Shown piece by piece: positions 15,206 through 21,947 of a stretch of 39,759 bases of DNA. The notes under the pieces were generated by a model. It was not told the DNA's origin, searched no databases, and saw nothing but the letters and a program-made list of their open reading frames with translations. Source of the stretch: DASQWC01 sp035640475 (GTDB lineage Bacteria > Actinomycetota > JAICYB01); assembly GCA_035640475.1 (NCBI GenBank), contig DASQWC010000063.1:1-39759 (forward strand), read 5' to 3'. Every line of letters begins with the position of its first letter. The first letter of the stretch is position 1. The position numbers and the translations under genes are program-made.

Positions 15206-16141
15206 ATGCGGGTAGTTGTCACCGGGGGCGCCGGCTTCCTCGGCTCCCACCTCTGTGCTCGGCTCATCGATGACGGCCACGAGGTCGTCTGCATCGACAA
15301 TTTCCTGACCGGGACGCCCCGCAACGTCGAGCATCTGATCGGCCGGTCGGGATTCGTCGTCGTCGCCTACAACGTCACCGACTACCTGCACGTCGGCGGG
15401 GACGTGGGCGCCGTGTTCCACTTCGCGTCGCCGGCATCGCCGCACGACTACATGAAGTTCGGGATCCAGACGCTCAAGGTCGGTGCGCTCGGGACACACA
15501 AGGCGCTCGGGCTTGCCAAGGCGAAGGACGCGCGCTTCGTGCTCGCGTCGACATCGGAGGTGTACGGCGATCCGCAGGTCCACCCGCAGCCGGAGGACTA
15601 CTGGGGCCACGTGAATCCGATCGGTCCGCGCGGTGTCTACGACGAAGGCAAGCGATTCGCCGAAGCGCTGACGATGGCCTACCACCGAACCCATGGGCTG
15701 GACACGAAGATCGTTCGCATCTTCAACACGTTCGGCCCGTACATGCGCTTCGACGACGGCCGGGCCGTCCCCGAGTTCATGACGGCCGCGCTCCAAGGCC
15801 GTCCGCTGGTCGTCCACGGTGACGGATCGCAGACGCGTTCCCTCTGCTATGTCGACGACCTCATCGACGGGATCGTGCAACTGGCAGAATCCGACCACCA
15901 CGGTCCGATGAATATCGGGAATCCGGAAGAGGTATCCGTGCTCGAGCTCGCGCAACTGATCGCGAAGATCACGAACAGCACGTCCGAGATCACGTTCGGC
16001 CCCCGTCCGGTGGACGACCCGAACGTGCGCCGTCCGGACATCTCGCTGGCTCGGCAGGTGCTGGGCTGGGAGCCGAAGGTGCGACTCGAGGACGGCCTCC
16101 GGCGCACAGCGGAGTGGTTTGCGAAGGAGCTCCAGACATGA
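15206..16141 (+). CDS. uxs: UDP-glucuronate decarboxylase (UDP-xylose synthase)
   Basis: 311 aa extended SDR; converts UDP-glucuronate to UDP-xylose with bound NAD. GGAGFLGSH (7-15) binds NAD. ASTSEVYGDPQVHPQPEDYW and NPIGPRGVYDEGKR are near-identical to UXS hallmarks, giving Y145 and K149 as the catalytic pair and E118 as the decarboxylase-type acid. The C-terminal part (VRRPDISLARQVLGWEP) is family-typical. It overlaps the UDP-glucose dehydrogenase gene (ATGA), the enzyme that makes its substrate, which strongly supports the assignment. Confidence 0.92.
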   Translation: MRVVVTGGAGFLGSHLCARLIDDGHEVVCIDNFLTGTPRNVEHLIGRSGFVVVAYNVTDYLHVGGDVGAVFHFASPASPHDYMKFGIQTLKVGALGTHKALGLAKAKDARFVLASTSEVYGDPQVHPQPEDYWGHVNPIGPRGVYDEGKRFAEALTMAYHRTHGLDTKIVRIFNTFGPYMRFDDGRAVPEFMTAALQGRPLVVHGDGSQTRSLCYVDDLIDGIVQLAESDHHGPMNIGNPEEVSVLELAQLIAKITNSTSEITFGPRPVDDPNVRRPDISLARQVLGWEPKVRLEDGLRRTAEWFAKELQT

Positions 16142-17475
16142 AGCTCGTCATCGTCGGCTGCGGGCACGTCGGCCTCGTCACCGCGGCCGGGTTCGCGGAG
16201 ATCGGTCACGAAGTCGTCGGCGTCGAATCCGACCCCGATCGCCTCGCCCAGCTGCAGCGTGGCGAGGCGCCCTTCCACGAGCCGGGTCTCGCCGAGCTCC
16301 TGACCAAGCACCACGGCGGGCTGCTCACCTTCGACGGCAAGATCTCCCGCGCCATGCAGGGCGCCGACGCTGCTTTCATTTGCGTCAATACGCCGCCGCG
16401 TCCGGACGGCAAGCCGAACCTCGTCTACGTGGAGCAGGCGACGCGCGACATCGCCGGCGCGATCTCGGGTCCGCTTGTCGTCGTCGAGAAGTCGACGGTT
16501 CCCGTGCACACATCACGCCGAATCGTCGAGGTCTTGAAGGCGGAGCACCGCGAGCACGACATCGAGGTCGCGACGAACCCGGAGTTCTTGCGCGAGGGCT
16601 CGGCGGTCACCGACACCTTGAACCCGGACCGCATCGTGATCGGCCTCGCGGGTGAGGGCCGGGCCGAAACGGTCCTGCTCGAGGTCTATGCGCCGATCGT
16701 CGAGCGCACGGGATGTCCGGTGATCATCACCGACCTCGAGACGGCCGAGATCGTCAAGCACGCATCCAACAGCTACCTCTCGATGAAGATCAGCTACATC
16801 AACGCCGTCGCGCGCATGTGCGAGCGGGTCGGGGCCGACATCGGCGTCGTCGCACAGGGCATGGGACTGGATCCGCGCATCGGGCCGCACCACTTGCACG
16901 CCGGCGTCGGTTACGGCGGCTTCTGCTTCCCGAAAGACCTCCTCGCGTTCATGACCCAGGCCGAAGAGCTCGGTCTGGACTTCTCGTTCCTAGATCACGT
17001 CCGGCGCATCAACAACGAGCAGCGCACGCTGGTTGTGGAGAAGCTCCACCGGGCGGTCTGGAACCTCGAGGGAAAGACGATCGCCGTGTGGGGTCTCGCG
17101 TTCAAGGCGGGCACGGACGACCTGCGCGAGGCGCCGTCGCTCGACGTGATTCCCGCACTCGAGCACGAAGGCGCCCGCGTTCGCGCCTACGACCCGGCCG
17201 CCGGTGCGGCGGCCAAGGCAGAGTTCCCCCGGGCCGAGATCGTCGCCGATGCGCGCAGCGCGGTCGAGGGGGCCGACGCGCTCGTCGTGCTGACCGAGTG
17301 GCCCGAGTTCGTCGATACCGACCTCGGTCAGCTCAAGACGGCACTTGCGCGTCCGGTGATCGTCGACGGACGAAACCTCTGGCCGGTCGGCCGAATGGCC
17401 GACCTCGGATTCACGTACTTGTCGTTCGGCCGTCCGGACGTGGTGGACGGCGAGATCCGCCGCGCGCAGCGGTAG
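16138..17475 (+). CDS. ugd: UDP-glucose 6-dehydrogenase
   Basis: 445 aa; oxidises UDP-glucose to UDP-glucuronate with two NAD. An N-terminal Rossmann domain (GCGHVGLVTAAGFAEIGHEV), a middle dimerisation helix (KHASNSYLSMKISYINAVA) and the catalytic Cys263 in GYGGFCFPKDL are all present. The UDP-binding C-terminal domain (WGLAFKAGTDDLREAPSLDV) follows. ATG 16138 overlaps the UXS stop (ATGA). With galU (21099) the window encodes the whole route from glucose-1-phosphate to UDP-xylose. Confidence 0.94.
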   Translation: MKLVIVGCGHVGLVTAAGFAEIGHEVVGVESDPDRLAQLQRGEAPFHEPGLAELLTKHHGGLLTFDGKISRAMQGADAAFICVNTPPRPDGKPNLVYVEQATRDIAGAISGPLVVVEKSTVPVHTSRRIVEVLKAEHREHDIEVATNPEFLREGSAVTDTLNPDRIVIGLAGEGRAETVLLEVYAPIVERTGCPVIITDLETAEIVKHASNSYLSMKISYINAVARMCERVGADIGVVAQGMGLDPRIGPHHLHAGVGYGGFCFPKDLLAFMTQAEELGLDFSFLDHVRRINNEQRTLVVEKLHRAVWNLEGKTIAVWGLAFKAGTDDLREAPSLDVIPALEHEGARVRAYDPAAGAAAKAEFPRAEIVADARSAVEGADALVVLTEWPEFVDTDLGQLKTALARPVIVDGRNLWPVGRMADLGFTYLSFGRPDVVDGEIRRAQR

Positions 17476-17490
17476 TCATCCCCCGAACCC

Positions 17491-18126
17491 CTAGCCGGAC
17501 AAGCCCCGCAGCAGCAGCGCGAGCCCCGACAGCAGATTCGTCGTCAGCTCCTCGACCGTCTCACCGGCGTTCACGACCGTCATGTTCGTCGGGCCGGTGC
17601 GCGTCGCATTTCCCGAACGGTCGGTGACGTTCGCGGTGACCGCGTAGCTGCCGATCAATCCGGGAACGGGCGCCGACCAGCGACAGCTCGTTCGCTCGGC
17701 GTCATCACACGTGACTGTTGCCGGTACGACGATCGGCTCGCCCTCGGCGGGTGCGAAGGTGACGACGACGCGTTGCACGCCCGACTCCGCGTCGGTCGCA
17801 ACTCCGTCCACGCGCGCTCCCTGGGTAGCCGTGACCTTGGCACCGCCCGGCGTCGAGATCTGTGCGCCGGGGGCCGTTCGGTCGCCCGGCGACGGAGCCA
17901 CCGGCGGCATCGTAGTGGTGGTGGACGGCGTGGTCGTCGCGTTCGGCGAGGACGCCGTCCGGGCGGGCCGGACGGTGAATTGTCCGGGTGCCGATGCAAC
18001 GGAGGCCGTTACCGGTCCGAAGGGGCTCGGCACCAAGCCGAAGTTGCCGGCAATGAGGAACGCGACCAACGTCCCGGCGACGATCGTCACCGCGGCGTAG
18101 GCCGTGTCTTCGCGACGCCAGTCCAA
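17491..18126 (-). CDS. Membrane-anchored extracellular protein with Ig-like domain
   Basis: 211 aa. One N-terminal membrane helix (about 11-32) is followed by a Thr/Pro/Ser-rich stalk (about 48-85) and a beta-sandwich region (about 88-190; TDAESGVQRVVVTF, TCDDAERTSCRW, YAVTANVTDRSGN). That region is like bacterial Ig-like or 'Big' domains, with two cysteines able to bridge. It ends in a hydrophobic tail (TNLLSGLALLLRGLSG). Function unknown; perhaps surface adhesion or wall binding. The start is TTG 18126 with a strong Shine-Dalgarno GGGAGG 9 bases upstream. It is convergent with ugd across 15 bases. Confidence 0.7.
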   Translation of the reverse strand: MDWRREDTAYAAVTIVAGTLVAFLIAGNFGLVPSPFGPVTASVASAPGQFTVRPARTASSPNATTTPSTTTTMPPVAPSPGDRTAPGAQISTPGGAKVTATQGARVDGVATDAESGVQRVVVTFAPAEGEPIVVPATVTCDDAERTSCRWSAPVPGLIGSYAVTANVTDRSGNATRTGPTNMTVVNAGETVEELTTNLLSGLALLLRGLSG

Positions 18127-18190
18127 CAGGCTTTGCCTCCCTCTCGATAAGAGAACGATTCAGCTGGCCGATCGGACAGGGCCGAGCTGA

Positions 18191-18208
18191 CTAGTCCGAA
18201 CGGACTAG
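18191..18208. terminator. Perfect hairpin at the 3' end of uppP
   Basis: CTAGTCCG-AA-CGGACTAG, 8-bp arms, spans the uppP stop codon and extends by a GAG/CTC clamp. There is no T-run on either side, so it may be an RNA-stabilising hairpin or a weak terminator between uppP and the next minus-strand gene. Confidence 0.4.
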
Positions 18209-18999
18209 CTCAGACTCACGCCGGCAACGATCGCGAAGGCCGCGCAGTAGGCCGCGAAGGGGAGGAAGTTCCATCTGCGCAGGTAGCGGAGCAGGACGGC
18301 CACGGCGGCGTACCCGAACACGAGGGATGAGACGAACCCGGCGATCTCCGCGGAGCCGATGCCTCCCCCGAGCGCTTCGGGCAGCTCGATGACGTTGGCG
18401 CCGGCGATGGCGGGGATGGCCATCAGGAACGCAAACCGCGCGGCGGCCTCGCGCGTCAGGCCGAGCGAGAGCCCGGTCGCCATCGTCGACCCGGACCGGG
18501 AGACGCCGGGAAGCAACGCAAACGCCTGCGCGATGCCCATCGCGATCGCGTCGCGTGTGGAGGGGACACCTCGCAGCGGTCGGGCGAGCCTCCCGCGCCC
18601 GACCGTTCCGGCAATCCACTCGGCTCCCGCCAGGATCACGGCCGTCCCCAGCAGCGCGAACGCAACGCCGCGCGGATCTTCGAGCAACCGTTCGAACGTG
18701 CTCTCGAACGAGGCCCCGACGAGGGCCGCGGGAATCGTCGCGATGACGAGCAGCAGGGTGAGCCGCCTGCCCTCCGAGCCGGGCCGCCGCAAGTCGGTCA
18801 CGATCCGCACGAGATCGCGAGCGAAATACACGAGCAGTGCGACGAACGTGCCGAGGTGGAGCAGCACGATGAACTCGAGTGAGGGCGGGCGCTCGCCGAG
18901 AAGCGCCGGCACGACCACGAGATGTGTCTTCGACGAGATCGGGAGGAACTCGGTGAGTCCCTGAACGGCACCGAGAAGTGCCGCGAGGCCGGTCGTCAC
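18205..18999 (-). CDS. uppP: Undecaprenyl-diphosphatase
   Basis: 264 aa polytopic membrane protein (BacA/UppP). It dephosphorylates undecaprenyl diphosphate to recycle the glycan lipid carrier. QGLTEFLPISSKTHLVV is motif 1 (usual form FLPISSSGHL, here Lys-Thr for Ser-Gly). LLPGVSRSGSTMATG is motif 2 with the catalytic Arg/Ser cluster. GTG 18999 overlaps the stop of the MTA phosphorylase gene as GTGA and leaves the normal short N-terminus, so I prefer it to starts further upstream. Overexpression of such enzymes is known to give bacitracin resistance. Confidence 0.92.
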   Translation of the reverse strand: MTTGLAALLGAVQGLTEFLPISSKTHLVVVPALLGERPPSLEFIVLLHLGTFVALLVYFARDLVRIVTDLRRPGSEGRRLTLLLVIATIPAALVGASFESTFERLLEDPRGVAFALLGTAVILAGAEWIAGTVGRGRLARPLRGVPSTRDAIAMGIAQAFALLPGVSRSGSTMATGLSLGLTREAAARFAFLMAIPAIAGANVIELPEALGGGIGSAEIAGFVSSLVFGYAAVAVLLRYLRRWNFLPFAAYCAAFAIVAGVSLS

Positions 19000-19799
19000 G
19001 ACCGCGCGGGCGTTCCCTGCAGCGCCGTACCGCAGTCGCACCCGCGTCGGGATGGGATGCGTCCGATCAGCTCGATGAGCGCCTGGCGCAGCCGGGGAAT
19101 GTTCTCACCGAACACGCGCAGCGCTTCTTCCATCGTGACCGGGGCGACGTCGGGCCTTCCCTCGAGGCCGACGTCGTAATCGGTGATGAGCGAGAGGTTC
19201 ACGTAACACATCTCGACCTCGCGAGCGAGGTACGCCTCCGGGTACTGCGTCATGTTGATGACTTCCCATCCCTGCTGTTGGTAGTGGAGGGACTCGGCTC
19301 TCGTCGAGAAGCGCGGACCTTGCACGACGACGACGGTGCCGTTGGAATGCACGGTCATCCCGGCCGCACGGGCGGCATCGGGAGCGGCTGCCCGCAGCTC
19401 GGGACAGTACGGATCCGCCCACGACACGTGGACCGACAGCGGTCCGTCGTAGAACGTCTGCGGACGGCCCGACGTCCGGTCGACGAGCTGGTCGCAAACG
19501 ACGACGTCACCGGGGTGAATGTGCGGTTGGAGGCTGCCCGCCGCCGCGGGCGCCAGCACGCGAGTGACGCCGAGCTCGTGAAACGCCCAGAGATTCGCCC
19601 GATAGTTGATCGTGTGCGGAGGGAACTCGTGGTGAGGCCCGTGCCGGGGGATGAAGGCGATCGTCCTCCCCGCGAGCTCACCGGTCGCGACGGGGGCCGA
19701 CGGGCTGCCGTAGGGAGTCGTTACCTCGTGGGACGTCAGCCCTTCGATGAACGAGTAGAAGCCCGACCCCCCGAACACACCGATCTCGGCCGTCGGCAT
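18996..19799 (-). CDS. mtnP: S-methyl-5'-thioadenosine phosphorylase
   Basis: 267 aa, PNP/UDP phosphorylase superfamily. It cleaves methylthioadenosine to adenine and 5-methylthioribose-1-phosphate in methionine salvage. Motifs are GVFGGSGFYSF, phosphate-binding PRHGPHHEFPPHTINYRANL, QGPRFSTRAES and INMTQYPEAYLARE. These match MTAP better than guanosine/inosine phosphorylases, though some homologues act on other purine nucleosides. Start ATG 19799 (GTG 19802 possible) lies directly after the fmdB stop, and its own stop overlaps uppP. The three genes form one minus-strand operon. Confidence 0.9.
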   Translation of the reverse strand: MPTAEIGVFGGSGFYSFIEGLTSHEVTTPYGSPSAPVATGELAGRTIAFIPRHGPHHEFPPHTINYRANLWAFHELGVTRVLAPAAAGSLQPHIHPGDVVVCDQLVDRTSGRPQTFYDGPLSVHVSWADPYCPELRAAAPDAARAAGMTVHSNGTVVVVQGPRFSTRAESLHYQQQGWEVINMTQYPEAYLAREVEMCYVNLSLITDYDVGLEGRPDVAPVTMEEALRVFGENIPRLRQALIELIGRIPSRRGCDCGTALQGTPARS

Positions 19800-19802
19800 C
19801 AC

Positions 19803-20108
19803 TCAGCCGTCTGACGAGGCCTTCTTATCCGACGACCCAGATGAGCTATCGGTCTTCGCCTCGGACTTCGTCTCGGCCTTCTCCTTCTTGTCGGCCTTGT
19901 CGGAGGACTCGGTCCGGCCGCCCGATTTCGAGGACCGGTAGTCGGTCTTGTGGAACCCGGGACCCTTGAGCACGATCCCGACCGGATGGAAAGTCCGGCG
20001 AAGTGCGCCGCGGCACTTCTTGCAGCGCTTGAGCGGCGGATCCGACATCGATTGAAAGACTTCGTACTCGGTTCCGCACTTGTTGCACACATAGGTGTAG
20101 GTGGGCAT
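19803..20108 (-). CDS. FmdB-family zinc ribbon protein
   Basis: 101 aa. MPTYTYVCNKCGTEYEVFQS and RCKKCRG give a four-Cys zinc ribbon (CxxC ... CxxC), typical of FmdB regulatory-type proteins. After about residue 60 the chain is a low-complexity Lys/Glu/Ser/Asp tail. Role unknown; some relatives are called regulators without proof. ATG 20108 is the conserved family start. A CATACT box 6 bases before it suggests a leaderless mRNA. It is divergent from the gene at 20179 and first in the fmdB-mtnP-uppP operon. Confidence 0.85.
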   Translation of the reverse strand: MPTYTYVCNKCGTEYEVFQSMSDPPLKRCKKCRGALRRTFHPVGIVLKGPGFHKTDYRSSKSGGRTESSDKADKKEKAETKSEAKTDSSSGSSDKKASSDG

Positions 20109-20122
20109 GGACCGAGTATGCC

Positions 20123-20139
20123 AGTCACCAGCGGTGACT
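20123..20139. promoter_or_regulatory. 17-bp palindrome between fmdB and the FBPA/P-like gene
   Basis: AGTCACC-AGC-GGTGACT, perfect 7-bp arms, placed just upstream of the candidate -10 (CATACT) of fmdB. Likely operator for a dimeric regulator of one or both divergent genes. Confidence 0.45.
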
Positions 20140-20148
20140 AGAGTTCGC

Positions 20149-20170
20149 AGGATGGAGCGAAGCGACTCCC
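20149..20170 (+). repeat. 22-bp repeat copy 2, in frame with the FBPA/P-like gene
   Basis: Identical to 2211-2232. Its internal ATG (20152) reads MERSDS and here continues in frame (HNRMVQMSAY) into the downstream protein, so it may be an alternative start. Confidence 0.6.
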
Positions 20171-20178
20171 ACAACAGG

Positions 20179-21078
20179 ATGGTTCAAATGTCGGCTTATC
20201 GCGCCTGCGTCGGCGGATACGTGGGCGGCGGACACGTCCATCCGGCGCTGCTCGACGCGGCGCGTGAACGGCTCGCCGCGGCAAAGGAGTCGGGCGCCGT
20301 GGCCGACGGCTACGTCGCCCGGTGCGGCGACGACATCGATTTGATGCTTCTGCACGACGGACGAAGCTGCGACGCACGATCGATCGCACGCGACGTGTTC
20401 GGCGCCGCGGCTTCGGCCGGATCGCGCCTGCGCCAGCACGGCAATGGGGGCGTGGAGATCGACGGCGTCGAGCTCTCGCTGGCGCCGCGCCCGAGCGAGC
20501 CGGTTCTGTTCTTCTTCTCGAATCGTTCGGTCCGTGGCGCGTGGAGCCTCCTTGCCTACCGCATGCTCGCCGACCCCTTCGTCACGCCTGGTCTGGTCGG
20601 CGACGCCGCGATGAGAGAAGGGTTCCGGTTCACCGTGCGCGACCCGGACGGCTCGTACGACCTTCCGGCCGATCTCTACCGCTTCCTCGCCGCCGTCGGC
20701 CGCGGCGCACGCACCGTCGAGGTTCGGTCCCGCACGACGGACGAGATTGCCGCCGTCGTCTCCGGCGGAACCGATCCCGTGCTGGTCGTTCGCTGCGAGT
20801 CGCCGTTCCCCGGCGTGGAGGACGCGCTGGAGGCGTTCTCCGTGGAAGGGTCGTCCATGGGACTCGCTCCGGTCTCGGCGAACGCAGACTCGACGACACG
20901 TTCGATCCCGCGCGCCATCGGGCTCGGGTTCCAGGTGACGCCGGAACGGCTCGTTGGTCCGCGTGACCTTCTCGGCGATGCCGCGTTCGAAGAACAGCGT
21001 CGTGAAGCCGTTGCCGCCGCACGAAGGACGCGCAACGGCGCAGCCATCCAGCCGCGCGAGGTGCCTGCCGCGATCTGA
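20179..21078 (+). CDS. Degenerate fructose-1,6-bisphosphate aldolase/phosphatase (FBPA/P) homologue
   Basis: 299 aa, against roughly 360-400 for genuine FBPA/P. Family segments are clear: GHVHPALL, CGDDIDLMLLH, RPSEPVLFFFSNRSVRGAW, YRMLADPFVTPGLV, GFRFTV and IGLGFQV ... LVGPRDLL. Asp51-Asp52 of the metal site remain. The first metal Asp (KADxG) is Cys10, the next His is Gly, and the DK pair of ADKTEPGA is Asn115-Arg116. The loop with the Schiff-base Lys and active-site Tyr (KYxGKDDP) has shrunk to GGTDP. The glutamine-containing GQDLL segment is also missing. It probably has neither aldolase nor phosphatase activity. ATG 20179 suits the family N-terminus; ATG 20188 has the better Shine-Dalgarno; ATG 20152 is possible. 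Confidence 0.78.
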   Translation: MVQMSAYRACVGGYVGGGHVHPALLDAARERLAAAKESGAVADGYVARCGDDIDLMLLHDGRSCDARSIARDVFGAAASAGSRLRQHGNGGVEIDGVELSLAPRPSEPVLFFFSNRSVRGAWSLLAYRMLADPFVTPGLVGDAAMREGFRFTVRDPDGSYDLPADLYRFLAAVGRGARTVEVRSRTTDEIAAVVSGGTDPVLVVRCESPFPGVEDALEAFSVEGSSMGLAPVSANADSTTRSIPRAIGLGFQVTPERLVGPRDLLGDAAFEEQRREAVAAARRTRNGAAIQPREVPAAI

Positions 21079-21098
21079 AGTCTGGCATCGTGTGCGGG

Positions 21099-21947
21099 AT
21101 GAAAGCAGTCATTCCAGCCGCCGGCCTCGGCACCCGCATCCTTCCGGCCACCAAGGCCATTCCCAAGGAGCTGCTCTGCCTCATCGACCGCCCGATGATC
21201 CAGTACGTCGTCGAAGAAGCCGTCGGCGCTGGGATCCGCGACGTCGTCATCGTCACGAGTCCGGGGAAGGAAGCACTCGAGCAGCACTTCGCGCCTGCGC
21301 CCGAGCTCGAGAGGGTCCTCGAATCCAAAGGCAAGACCGATCTCCTCGATGCAGTACGTGCAACGAGCGATCTCGCCAACGTGACGTTCGCCGTCCAGGA
21401 AGAAGCGCTCGGCCTCGGGCACGCGGTCTTCTGCGCGCGCGAGGAAGTAGGAGACGAGCCCTTTGCCGTCCTGCTTCCCGACGAGCTCTTCGGGGGCCCG
21501 GATCTCCTCCGGTCGCTCGTGAAGCAGCACAAGCGGTTTACCGCGCCGGTGATTGCCGTGATGGAGATGCCGGACGACGAGATCTCGAACTACGGCGTCG
21601 TCGACCCCGAGGAGATCGAGGCGGACCTCGTCCGCATGAAGGACTTCGTCGAGAAGCCGCCTGCGGACGAGGCGCCGTCAAACCTCGGATCGATCGGGCG
21701 CTACGTCCTCACGGCCGAGGTGATGGATGCACTCGGCCGCACCGAACCCGGAACGGGCGGCGAGATTCAGCTCACCGACGCGATCGCGACGGTCGCGCGG
21801 TCGAGTGTTGGGTATGCGCTCGTCCATCGCGGCGAGCGTCACGACGCCGGACGTCCTCTCGGCTATCTCAAGGCGACCGTTGCGCTCGCGCTCCAGCACC
21901 CCGCTCTCGCCGCGGACTTCCGGGCCTTTCTCTCCAAGAAGAACTAG
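21099..21947 (+). CDS. galU: UTP-glucose-1-phosphate uridylyltransferase
   Basis: 282 aa; makes UDP-glucose from UTP and glucose-1-phosphate. PAAGLGTRILPATKAIPKEL (nucleotide-binding loop and lysines), IQYVVEEAVGAGI, LPDELFGG and MPDDEISNYGVVDPEE are GalU signatures. The product feeds ugd and uxs in the same window. ATG 21099 is the family start, with no clear Shine-Dalgarno. It lies 20 bases after the FBPA/P-like gene, so the two may be co-transcribed. Its stop shares CTAG with the convergent solute-binding protein gene. Confidence 0.93.
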   Translation: MKAVIPAAGLGTRILPATKAIPKELLCLIDRPMIQYVVEEAVGAGIRDVVIVTSPGKEALEQHFAPAPELERVLESKGKTDLLDAVRATSDLANVTFAVQEEALGLGHAVFCAREEVGDEPFAVLLPDELFGGPDLLRSLVKQHKRFTAPVIAVMEMPDDEISNYGVVDPEEIEADLVRMKDFVEKPPADEAPSNLGSIGRYVLTAEVMDALGRTEPGTGGEIQLTDAIATVARSSVGYALVHRGERHDAGRPLGYLKATVALALQHPALAADFRAFLSKKN

